The notes below the pieces were generated by a model. That model did not search any database. It was given only the letters and a program-made list of their open reading frames with translations, and was not told the DNA's origin. The translations under genes were made by a program, and so were the position numbers. From Oscillatoriales cyanobacterium (GTDB lineage Bacteria; Cyanobacteriota; Cyanobacteriia; Cyanobacteriales; Microcoleaceae), in assembly GCA_004292955.1 (NCBI GenBank), contig RDXX01000039.1, positions 97,722-161,721 on the forward strand: a stretch of 64,000 nt of DNA, written 5' to 3'. Numbering within the stretch: position 1 is the stretch's first letter; each line of letters starts with the position of its first letter. This document shows positions 18,192 to 28,039 of the stretch, in pieces.

Positions 18192-18362
18192 GGAATCGGG
18201 CATTGGGCATTGGGCATTGGGCATTGGGCATTGGGCATCAAGAATTGGTTATTACAACCAACAAGTAACAAATAACAAATAACAAGTAACAAGTAACAAC
18301 AAACAAAAATAACCAACAACTAACTCATGCCCTATGCCCTATGCTCCATGCCCCATGCCCAA
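18192..18362. repeat. Heptamer tracts between crr7 and the zinc-ribbon gene
   Basis: Five copies of GGGCATT (18192-18239), a TAACAAG/TAACAAA tract (18262-18300) and a run of CCCTATGCCC/CCCATGCCC (18328-18360). The first and last are roughly inverse to each other, so the RNA could fold into a long hairpin between the two convergent genes. Confidence 0.7.
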
Positions 18363-18369
18363 TTCCCAA

Positions 18370-18750
18370 TTAATCTTCTAACTGTTGAACAGATGATACT
18401 TCAACGGCGGTAACATCGATCGTACCGGGCGGAGTCAAACGGCTAAAATGACCTTCCTCTATTTTCAAAGGTTCGCCACAATTAGCACACTGAAACTGAG
18501 TTTGATTTAAAGCTGTGAATTCGTACTGACAAACAGGACACTTGTCTTCAATTAAATTGCGTTTCAGCCACCACTGAAGCGCGAAAAATCCTACCACAGG
18601 TGTCAGCAGCAACAAACCTACTACAATCAAAAATGATTTAACTACCCAACCCAAACCAATTGACACCAACACGCAGGCGATGCCCAGCAATATCAGCCAA
18701 TTGCTAATACGGGGTAGGTTTAAAGAGATTTTGGGGGTGCCTTGGTTCAC
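18370..18750 (-). CDS. Membrane protein with C-terminal zinc ribbon
   Basis: A 126-residue protein with two closely spaced hydrophobic segments (about 18-38 and 39-60) and then a zinc ribbon made of CPVCQYEF and CANCGEPL (CX2C...CX2C). A short acidic tail follows. Zinc ribbons next to a membrane hairpin are common in small cyanobacterial proteins of unknown role. Thylakoid or plasma membrane location cannot be told. It is transcribed towards crr7. Confidence 0.7.
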   Translation of the reverse strand: MNQGTPKISLNLPRISNWLILLGIACVLVSIGLGWVVKSFLIVVGLLLLTPVVGFFALQWWLKRNLIEDKCPVCQYEFTALNQTQFQCANCGEPLKIEEGHFSRLTPPGTIDVTAVEVSSVQQLED

Positions 18751-18918
18751 GGTGGTCTCCTTTGGTGTCTTTTCAGGTAGGCATAACTCTATCAGTTGAC
18801 AGTTGACAGTTGACAGTTGACAGTTACTGTACGGGAATCAAATTGTACTAATAAATTTAGATAGTGTTTGAGCTAATTTTCCTATTATACATTGAGAAAC
18901 TGCCCTCTACGTCATAAA

Positions 18919-20058
18919 TTAATCTGGGCGATCTATCTGAAAAATCCCAATTAGAGATTGACAAAGGGATTGAAAACTGAACGCTGCGAGGGTTTGTTCC
19001 CTCAACCAAGGCCGATCGCACTTTTTATCTTTTCCTTGAAGCATTTCCACACAAGCAACCGCTACTGCTGCCGGATCTCGGTGAGGAACTCGCCATCCCA
19101 GTTTACCATCTTGCAGCGGATCGGCAGATCCGTCCGCGTCCCCGGCGAGCACTGGTATTCCGCAAGCTAAAGCTTCCAAATACACTATACCGAAGCCTTC
19201 CTGGGAGGGCATTACATAAGCATCGGCTAACTGATAATGTGCTGCTAAATCTGCTGTCGGTACAAAACCCGCAAATATAACTCTTTCGGCAACTCCCAAA
19301 TCGGTGGCGAGTTTTGCTAATCTAGGGCGATCGTCCCCGCGTCCAATAACCAAGTATTTCACATTGGGAAAACTTTTGGCAATTTCCGGCAAAGCTTGAA
19401 TTGTGACATCGACGCCTTTGTAACTATCAGTCGATCGCAATCGGGCTACAGTCATCAATATTTTAGCACCAGTCAGATCGTACTTTTCTAATAAATGCAG
19501 CGGTTTGGGGCCGATAGTAAATATTTTTTCATCTACAGTACAAGGCACTATTTGGAATTTCTCGGGATTTAAGTTGTTGAGTTCGCAAGTGCGATCGCGC
19601 GTGTACCTGCTAATCGTCCAAATGCGATCGGCTTGTCTCATTGCTATTTGATATTTTAGCGGAAGTGTTTCCCAAACTTCCTTGCCGTAAGTTAAAATCG
19701 TGTAGGGAATTCCCAACGGCTGGCATAATGTTTGAATCAGCGGTGCAAGTTTGATGTGACCGCAGAAAACCCGTTGAGGTCGTTTTTGCACCAAGCAGGT
19801 TAGCAATTTGGTGGCAAACTTAAAACGGCCAAGCCAAGCGGGATCAGTTTTTAGGTAAGAGAATTTGAGATTTTTGGACTCGAAGGGATTGTGACAATCT
19901 GGCCCATCTCGCAACAGCAAAATTTCTGCTTGTGGCGGAAGGTTGTTGGCTGCGGTTAGTGACAAATAAGCTTTCAGGATGTCTTGAATGTAGGATTGAA
20001 TCCCGCCTTCGCTGGAAAATATTTCTAGGAAACAGAATAGGTGATTTGTCGATCGCAT
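18919..20058 (-). CDS. Glycosyltransferase, GT4 family
   Basis: A 379-residue GT-B glycosyltransferase. The N-terminal half has EGGIQSYIQDILKAYL, the usual glycine-rich acceptor-side loop of GT4. The C-terminal half has VARLRSTDSYKGVD, YLVIGRGDDRPRL and the EX7E donor motif EGFGIVYLEALACGIPVLA. These enzymes move a sugar from a nucleotide donor onto a lipid or polysaccharide in the cytoplasm. Donor and acceptor are unknown. It is not in an obvious operon; the NDP-sugar pyrophosphorylase at 52.4 kb is far away. Confidence 0.88.
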   Translation of the reverse strand: MRSTNHLFCFLEIFSSEGGIQSYIQDILKAYLSLTAANNLPPQAEILLLRDGPDCHNPFESKNLKFSYLKTDPAWLGRFKFATKLLTCLVQKRPQRVFCGHIKLAPLIQTLCQPLGIPYTILTYGKEVWETLPLKYQIAMRQADRIWTISRYTRDRTCELNNLNPEKFQIVPCTVDEKIFTIGPKPLHLLEKYDLTGAKILMTVARLRSTDSYKGVDVTIQALPEIAKSFPNVKYLVIGRGDDRPRLAKLATDLGVAERVIFAGFVPTADLAAHYQLADAYVMPSQEGFGIVYLEALACGIPVLAGDADGSADPLQDGKLGWRVPHRDPAAVAVACVEMLQGKDKKCDRPWLREQTLAAFSFQSLCQSLIGIFQIDRPD

Positions 20059-20665
20059 TTTTATTTAGATTTGATAGATAAGAAGACACGGCGGTTGAAA
20101 CCGCGTCTATACAAGCGAAACCCGCCTCCGCGGGTTGAAGATAAAAGACACGGCGGTTGAAACCGCGCCTATACAAGCGAAACCCGCCTCCGCGGGTTGA
20201 AGATAAAAGACACAGCGATTGAAATTACGTTATTCTCTTTAGTCCGCGGAGGCGGACATCGTTTGTCTAGGCGCGGTTTCAACCGTACGTCCTATCTTAA
20301 CTTTCATCTGGGCCCTAACTTTCATGTCGCCCAAAAAACAAAAAGCCCCTAAACATCGCTGGTTAGGGGAGAAAATTATCAGGGTGCATCTACTAATGTG
20401 GTTAGTATAGCATCCTTTTGTGGGGTGTCACCCATCATGGGTGACACCAACGCAGTTTTTTCGATGAGAATAAATTATATTTGAGGTGCTAAATGATTGC
20501 CAAAGCTTGTATGTCCGATCGCATTGTCGCTGTTAACCTAAGATAGGACTGACGCAAAAATCCTCAGAAAGCCTGTAGATTCGTAGATCTATGCTCGCGA
20601 AAGCCGATATTTTTCCAGAAATCGGGTTGGCGATCGGCAAGTCCTATATTATTTAAAATAAATCC
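20059..20665. other. Intergenic region with palindromic GGCGGTTGAAACCGCG repeats
   Basis: Two tandem copies of a ~62-bp unit (20088-20213) joining ACACGGCGGTTGAAACCGCG to ACCCGCCTCCGCGGGTTGAAG, then an inverted partner (20245-20290). A GGTTAGGGG region (20355-20375) and AGATCTATG lie before serS. No gene seen. Confidence 0.7.
20085..20292. repeat. Palindromic interspersed repeat cluster
   Basis: The unit contains two small palindromes, CGGTTGAAACCG and CCCGCCTCCGCGGG. The same unit occurs at 21953-22185 and 29752-29932. It is always intergenic in this window. Confidence 0.8.
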
Positions 20666-21946
20666 GTGCTAGACCTCAAATTAATCCGAGAAAATCCGCA
20701 AGCCGTACAAGAGGGCCTCAACACTCGCGGAGGCAATCACGAAATCGAGCCAATTCTGCAACTAGACAAACAGCAGCGGGAGTTGGAAGGTAAGCGATCG
20801 CAACTGCAAGCCCGCAGCAACGAAATAGCCAAACTCATCGGGCAAAAAAGAAAATCGGGTTTACCCCTCGAATCTCCCGAAATTCAGACTCTGCAAGCCG
20901 AAGGTAACGAAGTCGGCACGCAGTCGAACGAATTGCAAGCACAGGAAAAAGACTTAAAAGCTCAAATAGAAGCTCTATTGTTACCATTGCCGAACTTGCC
21001 CGGTAAGTCAACTCCGTTAGGCAAAAATGAAGATGAAAACATCGAAATCCGGCGCTGGGGAGACGAATACATTCCCCAAAATCCCGAGATTTTGCCCCAC
21101 TGGGAAATCGGCGAAAAATTAGGAATTATCAACTTTGAACGGGCAGTAAAAATCGCTAGTCCCCGCTTTGTCACGTTAGTTGGCGCAGGTGCAGCCCTGG
21201 AAAGAGCGATTATTCAATTCATGCTCGATCGCCATACCAAAGCTGGTTATATAGAAGTAATTCCCCCACTTTTAGTTAATACCGAATCCCTCACTGCTAC
21301 AGGTCAATTGCCGAAATTTGCTGAAGAAAGTTTTAAGTGCGATCAAGACGATTTATGGTTAATTCCTACTTCTGAAGTTCCGGTGGTGAATTTGTACCGA
21401 GGTGAAATCTTGACAGCAGAACAGTTGCCAGTTTATCACTGTTCTTTCACTCCTTGTTTTCGCCGGGAAGCGGGAAGTTACGGCAAAGATACGCGGGGAT
21501 TGATTCGGTTGCACCAATTTAATAAGGTGGAATTGGTAAAACTGGTGCATCCGAGTACCTCTGAGGCTGAGCACGAAAAGCTCGTGCAGGATGCTGAGGG
21601 TGTTTTGCAGGCGCTGAAATTGCCTTATCGGGCGATCGAGCTTTGTACCGGCGACTTAGGTTTCGCGGCGGCAAAAACCTACGATTTAGAGGTGTGGCTG
21701 CCTTCTGCGGGCAAATACCGCGAGATTTCGAGTTGTTCCAATGTCGCAGATTTTCAGGCGCGGCGGGCAAATATTCGGTTTAAAGAAGCGGGGAAAAAAG
21801 GTACTCAATTCGTGCACGCGCTTAACGGTTCCGGTTTAGCTGTGGGGCGGACAATGGCGGCTATTTTGGAGAATTACCAGCAGCCGGATGGGACGGTAAA
21901 AGTGCCGGAAGTTCTCCAATCTTATCTCGGTCGCGAGGTTTTGTAA
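20666..21946 (+). CDS. serS: Seryl-tRNA synthetase
   Basis: A class II aminoacyl-tRNA synthetase that charges tRNA-Ser (and tRNA-Sec where present). The 426-residue product starts at GTG with [11 protein letters not shown]. The N-terminal coiled-coil arm spans about 25-105 and binds the tRNA long variable arm. Motif 2 is seen in [25 protein letters not shown] and motif 3 in [20 protein letters not shown]. Length is normal. Flanked on both sides by the palindromic repeat clusters. Confidence 0.96.
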   Translation: MLDLKLIRENPQAVQEGLNTRGGNHEIEPILQLDKQQRELEGKRSQLQARSNEIAKLIGQKRKSGLPLESPEIQTLQAEGNEVGTQSNELQAQEKDLKAQIEALLLPLPNLPGKSTPLGKNEDENIEIRRWGDEYIPQNPEILPHWEIGEKLGIINFERAVKIASPRFVTLVGAGAALERAIIQFMLDRHTKAGYIEVIPPLLVNTESLTATGQLPKFAEESFKCDQDDLWLIPTSEVPVVNLYRGEILTAEQLPVYHCSFTPCFRREAGSYGKDTRGLIRLHQFNKVELVKLVHPSTSEAEHEKLVQDAEGVLQALKLPYRAIELCTGDLGFAAAKTYDLEVWLPSAGKYREISSCSNVADFQARRANIRFKEAGKKGTQFVHALNGSGLAVGRTMAAILENYQQPDGTVKVPEVLQSYLGREVL

Positions 21947-21952
21947 ACTACG

Positions 21953-22185
21953 AAGACACGGCGGTTGAAACCGCGTCTATACAGACAAAACCCGCCTCCG
22001 CGGGTTGAAGACAAAGGCGGTTGCGAGGTATTGTAAACTACGAAGACACGGCGGTTGAAACCGCGTCTATACAGACAAAACCCGCCTCCGCGGGTTGAAG
22101 GCAAAGGCGGTTGAAATTAGGCGATCTTCTTGAGTCCGCGGAGGCGGACATTGTTTGTGTAGGCGCGGTTTCAACCGCCGACTCA
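21953..22185. repeat. Palindromic interspersed repeat cluster after serS
   Basis: Two near-identical ~78-bp copies, each with TTGTAAACTACGAAGACACG, the CGGTTGAAACCG unit and CCCGCCTCCGCGGG, then an inverted partner ending GGCGCGGTTTCAACCG. The first copy begins at the serS stop codon: the sequence GCGAGGTTTTGTAAACTACG is repeated as GCGAGGTATTGTAAACTACG. So the duplication picked up the end of serS. Confidence 0.8.
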
Positions 22186-22200
22186 AACGGGGTTTCTGAC

Positions 22201-23217
22201 TTACAAATTTTTTAGTGCTTCCTTGATATCCAGCGCCAAAAATCTATCCAACGCTAAATACATCCAATAAAGAGATAACTGAGCATCACTGTTAGTCTTT
22301 TGAAACCCCAAAGCATAGGACATTTTTTCATAGCTGGGGTGAATAATTAACGTGTACAAGTCGCAAAGATTGGGAAAATCTGTTTGGATTTCTACTAAAA
22401 TTTTTTGTACATCCTCAATCAAAGTAATTCGGTATTCTTCTAAATATTTCGGATCGATTACCCAACAGCGGACAAACACTGACTGGCAATTCCGATCTCC
22501 TGGTAGCGCCATCTTGAAAGGATCGATATCAGAAACAGAACTTAAATGCAGGCTTTTGCTGGGAGCACTAAAAAAATTAACATCCGATTCGCTAGCGGTG
22601 GGATAAAGTAAATAAAATCCGACTGGATTGAGATTGTCACAGCGACGCAAAACTCGCATTCCTTTTGAATATTGAGCAGCCGAAAGCCGAATAACTTTAG
22701 CAATCTTTTGGGGAACTGCGTTGGTGCTGCGGTTCATCCAGTTATAATAGCTTGCTAGTAAATTAGCGACGGGGATGGCATCGCATCGAGGGTTAAAATC
22801 ATCTAATTTGAGTTTGACTGAATTTTCGGGCTTCGGCGGATCTAAAATTTCTGGGATGGGTTGAATTTTAATTGCTGTAGCGTTTCCGTCAAAGTGTTTT
22901 TCGATCAATCCGAGTGCTTCTAGTTTATCTAACATCATGCCGGCGGCGCGATCGCTCCCGCGATCGGAATCCGAGTAAAATAGTTCTGCTGCTTCCCGGT
23001 GAGTGCACTGCACTTCTGTGGCTGGTAATTCCAGTTTAGTCAGCGGCGGTTTGACGCGGGGCTGGCTTTCCTGAAGCTGTTTCACTGATAAGTAAATCCA
23101 AAGCCTGACAAAGCATTCAGCCCTAGTGCGAGTGACGCCTACTCGTTTCATCAACAGGGAAACAGCGGCGCGGCGCTGAGATTGAGAATACCAACTATCT
23201 AGTTTTGCAATATCCAT
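22201..23217 (-). CDS. Conserved-looking protein of unknown function
   Basis: A 338-residue soluble protein. The N-terminal ~130 residues look helical and basic (SQSQRRAAVSLLMKRVGVTRTRAECFVRLW, here residues 13-42) and include THREAAELFYSDSDRGSDRAAGMMLDKLEALGLIEK, which could be a winged-helix. The C-terminal half is alpha/beta (VFVRCWVIDPKYLEEYR, LCDLYTLIIHPSYEKMSYALGFQ), with some resemblance to an acetyltransferase-like fold. I do not recognise the family and assign no function. It is monocistronic. Confidence 0.7.
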   Translation of the reverse strand: MDIAKLDSWYSQSQRRAAVSLLMKRVGVTRTRAECFVRLWIYLSVKQLQESQPRVKPPLTKLELPATEVQCTHREAAELFYSDSDRGSDRAAGMMLDKLEALGLIEKHFDGNATAIKIQPIPEILDPPKPENSVKLKLDDFNPRCDAIPVANLLASYYNWMNRSTNAVPQKIAKVIRLSAAQYSKGMRVLRRCDNLNPVGFYLLYPTASESDVNFFSAPSKSLHLSSVSDIDPFKMALPGDRNCQSVFVRCWVIDPKYLEEYRITLIEDVQKILVEIQTDFPNLCDLYTLIIHPSYEKMSYALGFQKTNSDAQLSLYWMYLALDRFLALDIKEALKNL

Positions 23218-23648
23218 TTCAGTCGGGAAGCAGGGAAGGAACTCTAGTTATATTTTGGCTTAATTTTACAAAAAACTTCACCCCGCTTCATGTTACTTGT
23301 TGCCGCTGTTGCTGAACTTGTCTGATTTCCCCTGACTCTACAATACAACTGGTTGCTCCTTGCAGGTTCAGTGCTTCACAAAGCACAATCAATTTTAGAT
23401 ATTTTCAGGCTTGATTTAAGTATGTCGTTGAACAGTTGACAGTTGACAGTTGACAGTTGACAGTTTGAGAGCGGCCTCTACCCTTAAGTCCGAGGATTGG
23501 AGTAATGAATAGTCTGATTTTAATTTCTCCCGATCGGGCGGGCTTTCAACCAATTCTTTCTGGTTAAATTGATTTACACTCACTTACTTACTTACTTACT
23601 TAACAAACAACGAACTCGACTAAATTAGTATTTTGAGAGGTTTAGGGT
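23218..23648. other. Intergenic region with short tandem repeats
   Basis: Holds a TTGACAG heptamer tract (23432-23466) and five copies of CTTA (CTTACTTACTTACTTACTTA, 23582-23601) about 45 bp before the ketosynthase gene. GAGAGG near 23633 may be its ribosome binding site. No gene seen. Confidence 0.6.
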
Positions 23649-25517
23649 ATGCACAGCGCTTATATCAATCGGATTGGGAAATTTTTGCCGGGAGAAGCGA
23701 TTAATAATGATGAGATGGAGGAGTATCTAGGCAAAATTGCCGATCGCCCTTCGAGAGTCAGACAGCGCATTCTCAACAGTAACGGGATTAAACAGCGTTA
23801 TTATGCGATCGACAAACAGCAGCAAACACTCTATTCTAACAGCCAAATGGCAGCGTTTGCTGTCCGGGATGCGATCGCCCAGGCAAATTTGGAACCAGGG
23901 GCGATCGACTTACTCGCCTGCGCTACCACTTTACCAGACTTATTAGTACCAGGATTTGCCAGCACAGTACACGGGGAACTTTCCGAATTATCTCCCCTAG
24001 AAATAGTTTCAACTCAAGGAGTTTGCTGTGCGGGAGTTACCGCCTTAAATTACGCCACATCTCAACTCGAACTCGGCAAAAAACAAACAGCAATCGCCGT
24101 AGCCTCGGAATTTCCCTCGCGCCTGTTCAAAAACAGCAAATTTGAAGTAGAAACATCAGTCCAAGCCGGAAAACCCCTACCTTTCGATACAGAATTTCTG
24201 CGTTGGATGCTATCCGACGGCGCCGGAGCATTTTTGCTCCAAAACCATCCGAATGCCTCAGGAATTAGCTTAAAAATAGAATGGATTGAATTGATTTCTC
24301 ACGCCAACGCTTATCCAGTTTGTATGTATTCAGGATTAGCAAACGAAACATCAACCAAAAGCTGGTTAGATTATTCATCCTACCTCGATGCAGCCACAGC
24401 CGGAGCCTTTGACTTGCGGCAAAATATTCGCTTGCTAGACAATGTAATGAAATTAGGCGTTGAAGGTTGGCTGGGCTTGATTAAATCAGGGAGAGTTTGT
24501 CCGCAGGAAATTGACTGGCTGCTGTGCCACTATTCCTCTCACTTTTTCCGGGGACAAATTGTCGAACTTTTGGAACAAGCAGGCTGCATGATTCCCGAAG
24601 AAAAATGGTTTACTAACTTGTACTCGCGGGGAAATACAGGCTGTGCAGCGATTTATTTAATGTTAGAGGAATTGTTCAACTCTGGCAAGTTGCAGTCTGG
24701 ACAAAAAATCTTTTGTTTTGTTCCGGAAAGCGGTCGCTTTACAACGGCATACATGATGTTAACTGTTGTGGAAAACACTAATAAATCTATGACTTCTCAA
24801 AGTTTTCAATCCCTTGATGTTCCCGAAGCTTCGCCTCTCGAAAGTGTTAAACCGGAAATGTTTTACTCTCCGCAAGCTTATTTGTTGCGGGAGTTAGCCT
24901 GGATTTGGCTGAGATTCGATCGCGAAATTCGTTCCGTTCCCATTGTCCGCAAATTGTACCGGGGAGAGTTTACAATAGAAGACTATCAAGCTTTGCTGTG
25001 CAATCTCCGCCCGCAAGTTGTCGAGGGAGCGCGCTGGATTGCTCGGGCTGCTTCTAACATGACTGACTTTCGTTTGCGATCGACTTTTATAGGACACGCC
25101 CAAGACGAACACCGCGACTATCAAATGCTCGAACGGAATTATGTTTCTGTCGGAGGCGAGTTGTCAAAAATTGTGGAATATGATAAGAATATTGGCAGCG
25201 AAGCACTGTCAGCTTTTATCTTCCACCAAGCATCGCGGGAAAATCCGGTTGATTTAATTGGCAGTATGTTTATCATCGAAGGATTGGGAAATCGGTTGGC
25301 GGGAAAGTGGGCAAAAGAAATCAAAGAAACTCTCGGTTTGCAAGACGAACAAGTATCATTTTTAGCTTATCACGGAGCTAATGACGAGTCGCATCTAGCG
25401 AAATTAGAAAATTTGATTAATGCCGAATGGATGACGGATGATATCGCCCGCCGCATTGTCAAAACCGCCCGCGTTACTGCTCGTTTATATTTGCTGCAAT
25501 TGGAGGAAATCCGCTAA
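23649..25517 (+). CDS. Ketosynthase III fused to haem-oxygenase-like diiron domain
   Basis: A 622-residue two-domain enzyme. Residues 1-375 are a 3-oxoacyl-ACP synthase III (thiolase fold) with a complete catalytic triad: Cys127 (GVCCAG), His294 (CHYSSHFF) and Asn329 (RGNTGCAA). Residues about 405-620 are an all-helical haem-oxygenase-like domain of the iron-containing redox enzyme type. Likely metal ligands are Glu459, the E/H of GHAQDEHRDY (487, 488), Glu544 (FIIEGLG) and the set in HGANDESHLAK (575, 579, 582). Diiron members of this fold (UndA, BesC, SznF types) do oxidative cleavage or hydroxylation. The fusion suggests that one chain makes a beta-keto product and then oxidises it; the product is unknown. 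Its TAA overlaps the next ATG (TAATG). Confidence 0.88.
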   Translation: MHSAYINRIGKFLPGEAINNDEMEEYLGKIADRPSRVRQRILNSNGIKQRYYAIDKQQQTLYSNSQMAAFAVRDAIAQANLEPGAIDLLACATTLPDLLVPGFASTVHGELSELSPLEIVSTQGVCCAGVTALNYATSQLELGKKQTAIAVASEFPSRLFKNSKFEVETSVQAGKPLPFDTEFLRWMLSDGAGAFLLQNHPNASGISLKIEWIELISHANAYPVCMYSGLANETSTKSWLDYSSYLDAATAGAFDLRQNIRLLDNVMKLGVEGWLGLIKSGRVCPQEIDWLLCHYSSHFFRGQIVELLEQAGCMIPEEKWFTNLYSRGNTGCAAIYLMLEELFNSGKLQSGQKIFCFVPESGRFTTAYMMLTVVENTNKSMTSQSFQSLDVPEASPLESVKPEMFYSPQAYLLRELAWIWLRFDREIRSVPIVRKLYRGEFTIEDYQALLCNLRPQVVEGARWIARAASNMTDFRLRSTFIGHAQDEHRDYQMLERNYVSVGGELSKIVEYDKNIGSEALSAFIFHQASRENPVDLIGSMFIIEGLGNRLAGKWAKEIKETLGLQDEQVSFLAYHGANDESHLAKLENLINAEWMTDDIARRIVKTARVTARLYLLQLEEIR

Positions 25518-26443
25518 TGCAAAAGCTGCAAAAACAAGATATCGAAAGTCTCCCCGATGAGCGGCAAATCCCCTATGCGACGAAACCGTACAACCGCCGA
25601 GATCCGAATGTTTGGGATGTCCTGTTTTGCGATCGGTCAATTCCCGTCGATTTAGTTGCAAAAGCATATATGATGCGGGATTTGCAAAACTGGACTCGCA
25701 ATTATTTGCTCATCCCGATCAAAATAATTGCTAACTTGTTGCTAGCGGTAATTATGATAGCAAAGCGCCTGTTGCCCTTTCAATTTCGCGCTTACACTTT
25801 AATGCACAAATCGGCTGCATTTTTCCTAAATAACTTTGTCTCGCCCGAAGCTTGTTATTTAATTGTGCGGCACATCAGCATCGGCTCCAACATTATCAAC
25901 TTCTTAATTGATAACGGCCCGGACACCCAGATTGAAAAGTCAAAACTTTATCCGCGTACAGTTAGCGATTTAGCAGAAAATGCCTTTCTCGAACACGACT
26001 TAATTTTGTATAACTTTGTCTGGGACTACAACCAAGCAATACTGACAAATCCCAACTGGTTGCAGCTTGTCAAAAAACGCGGAATTAATTATGATAGCAT
26101 TCAACCTGTGGAAGTTGCCATAGATTTTCAGAAACGCAGGTGGCTGAGGATTTTGGATTTAGAATCTGCGATCGAATTGTTTAAAGTATTTTATTCTCTC
26201 TGTTTGACTAGCGACGAATTTGCGCGAGCAGTAATGTCGCTTCAGTTAGATGAAAACTTCGGAGTGTACGTCAGCGAGATTACCGGAAATCATGACTGGA
26301 ATCATGTAATTGTCAACCGCCATCCGCTAGCACCAAACAGTCCGTTTAATGCAGCACGAGACTTGTTTTTGCACGGAATAATTTCGGAATATCTCTATCG
26401 GTATTTAGAACTACAAAAAGAGATGAGCATTGCTGAAAATTAG
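25517..26443 (+). CDS. Membrane-associated partner protein of the ketosynthase-diiron enzyme
   Basis: A 308-residue protein whose ATG overlaps the stop of the upstream enzyme, so the two are translationally coupled. One or two hydrophobic stretches lie near 65-85 (YLLIPIKIIANLLLAVIMIA) and the region HKSAAFFLNNFVSPEACYLIVRHISIGSN follows. Conserved-looking His and Asp (EHDLILYNFVWDYNQ; GNHDWNHVIVNRHP) may bind a metal or ligand. I do not recognise an assigned family with confidence. Tight coupling implies it acts in the same pathway, perhaps delivering or holding a lipid substrate at the membrane. Confidence 0.8.
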   Translation: MQKLQKQDIESLPDERQIPYATKPYNRRDPNVWDVLFCDRSIPVDLVAKAYMMRDLQNWTRNYLLIPIKIIANLLLAVIMIAKRLLPFQFRAYTLMHKSAAFFLNNFVSPEACYLIVRHISIGSNIINFLIDNGPDTQIEKSKLYPRTVSDLAENAFLEHDLILYNFVWDYNQAILTNPNWLQLVKKRGINYDSIQPVEVAIDFQKRRWLRILDLESAIELFKVFYSLCLTSDEFARAVMSLQLDENFGVYVSEITGNHDWNHVIVNRHPLAPNSPFNAARDLFLHGIISEYLYRYLELQKEMSIAEN

Positions 26444-26842
26444 GGTGCATCAGCTCTCGAATAAAAACACTCAAATAGGTTCGTAGTGAGGACTTAAGTC
26501 CGCATAATTTCAAGAGAACTAAATTCCTCACTACAAAAAATTTTACTAAGGATAATTGAGTGATATGATATGATACCATTTAGAAAAAATGTGGCAACTA
26601 TAAAATTGTTGGGCGGAGTGAAACGGAGGGTTGTTTAGTTTACCCAATGTGTAAGGTGCGTCGCCCCACCGATTTTTACTCTTTTTTAGAGATTGTGGAT
26701 GAATCCACACCCTGCATATACTCTTGCATTAATTTGGCAAATTGGTATAATTTGATTTCCTGAATCCTCGAAAACCTCTAAGCTGAGCCACCCAACAAGT
26801 TGCCAAACATTCTTGATTTCAAGATAAAATCAATAAAAAATC
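26444..26842. other. Intergenic region with inverted-repeat remnant
   Basis: Starts with AGGGTGCATCAG (26452), like the ends of the element at 50819. AGGTTCGTAGTGAGGACTT and ATTCCTCACTACAAA (26478-26540) resemble the arms of the 120-bp repeats at 49081. TAAGGTGCGTCGCC near 26650 recurs as TAGGGTGCGTCGCC near 61706. No gene seen. Confidence 0.55.
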
Positions 26843-26980
26843 TCAAGCCAGTGCTAGCTGTGGTTGTTCTGCTAATTTCGACAAATCATGATAGATCACA
26901 ATCCACTTACCTGTAATCGGATCGCGGTAAGTAATAAATGGATTAGATTTTAAAGGTTTATTGCAAGGTTTAGCTGCCAT
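26843..26980 (-). CDS. Small 45-residue protein, probably conserved in filamentous cyanobacteria
   Basis: An ATG-to-TGA ORF of 46 codons: MAAKPCNKPLKSNPFITYRD, then PITGKWIVIYH and a Gln/Leu/Ala-rich end. The motif SNPF(I/V)TYRDP-TG-W-V is one I recall from short cyanobacterial ORFs, but I know of no function. Codon use is ordinary. The region upstream is A/T-rich and GGAGTGTG lies 7-14 bases before the start as a possible ribosome binding site. Confidence 0.6.
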   Translation of the reverse strand: MAAKPCNKPLKSNPFITYRDPITGKWIVIYHDLSKLAEQPQLALA

Positions 26981-27295
26981 TTCTACACACTCCAAATAAA
27001 TCGTATTGAATAATTCTACAACGCCATACTTTTAATGATCGCCTGTTTTGCAGAATATCCGGGTGATTGTTGCCTCAACAACAGGTGATATTTCAGGCAT
27101 TTTATGGTGACAGATAGCACTATGTAGTGTGATTGAAAAATTCATTTATAGTGAGCGATATCACAAAAAAACTCCGAAAAACAATTCTGCCTCGTGCCTT
27201 TTATCGTCTATCTTCAAAAGGCCGACTATTTTCCGCAAAAATCTGATATTATTAAGTAAGGTAAAGACGTTTATCAGAGATCTCCTCACAAACTT
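26981..27295. other. Intergenic region before msrA
   Basis: Contains a small inverted pair around TGCCTCAACAACAGG and a conserved-looking AGTGAGCGATATCAC. No gene is seen; probably the msrA promoter lies near its 3' end. Confidence 0.4.
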
Positions 27296-27949
27296 ATGGC
27301 GCTATTTGGATTTGGCAAAAAGTCGAGTCTGCCGTCTCCCCAAGACGCATTGCCGGGACGGGCAGAGTTGATGCCGATACCGGCAACTCACTTTGTTAAT
27401 GGCAATCCCCTCAAGCCTCCGTTTCCAAACGGCATGGAAACTGCGATGTTTGGCCTGGGCTGTTTTTGGGGCGCGGAACGCAAATTTTGGCAGGAAAAAG
27501 GTGTTTTTTCGACTGCGGTTGGCTACGCTGCGGGGATTACTCCGAATCCTACTTACAATGAAGTTTGCAGCGGGATGACGGGACATAATGAAGTTGTTTT
27601 GGTTGTGTTCGATCCGAAAGTAATTAGTTACGAAACGCTGCTAAAGGTTTTTTGGGAAAGCCACAATCCGACTCAGGGAATGCGGCAGGGTAATGATTCG
27701 GGTACTCAATATCGATCGGGAATTTACACGTATTCAGCCAGCCAAAAGCAGCTAGCTGAAGCTTCGCGGGATGCTTACCAGCAAGCTCTGACGCCCGCTG
27801 GTTACGGCAAGATTACTACTGAAATCATTGATGCTCCTGAGTTTTATTACGCGGAAAGCTATCACCAGCAGTATCTTGCTAAAAACCCGAACGGTTATTG
27901 CGGTTTGGGCGGTACTAAGGTTTGTTTGCCGGCTATGTCTCAGGCTTGA
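27296..27949 (+). CDS. msrA: Peptide methionine-S-sulfoxide reductase A
   Basis: MsrA reduces S-methionine sulfoxide in proteins with thioredoxin and helps repair oxidative damage. The 217-residue product has the catalytic GCFWGAE with Cys56, the strand VGYAAG, the TGHNEVV block, the substrate-pocket DSGTQYRS and the resolving Cys region [14 protein letters not shown]. The N-terminal 45 residues ([20 protein letters not shown] onward) are the usual cyanobacterial/plant extension. Length is normal for that group. Monocistronic. Confidence 0.96.
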   Translation: MALFGFGKKSSLPSPQDALPGRAELMPIPATHFVNGNPLKPPFPNGMETAMFGLGCFWGAERKFWQEKGVFSTAVGYAAGITPNPTYNEVCSGMTGHNEVVLVVFDPKVISYETLLKVFWESHNPTQGMRQGNDSGTQYRSGIYTYSASQKQLAEASRDAYQQALTPAGYGKITTEIIDAPEFYYAESYHQQYLAKNPNGYCGLGGTKVCLPAMSQA

Positions 27950-28039
27950 GAGTTAATTCTGATTGATGGGGATACAACAAGGTTCGTTGGTGTCAATTTA
28001 AGATAAGACGTAGTGCAGATTTGCTGTCTGACTATTAAG

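Noticed and set aside
20085..20292. Repeat cluster as CRISPR
   Set aside because: Units are palindromic and joined directly, the intervening sequence is the same in each copy, so there are no unique spacers.
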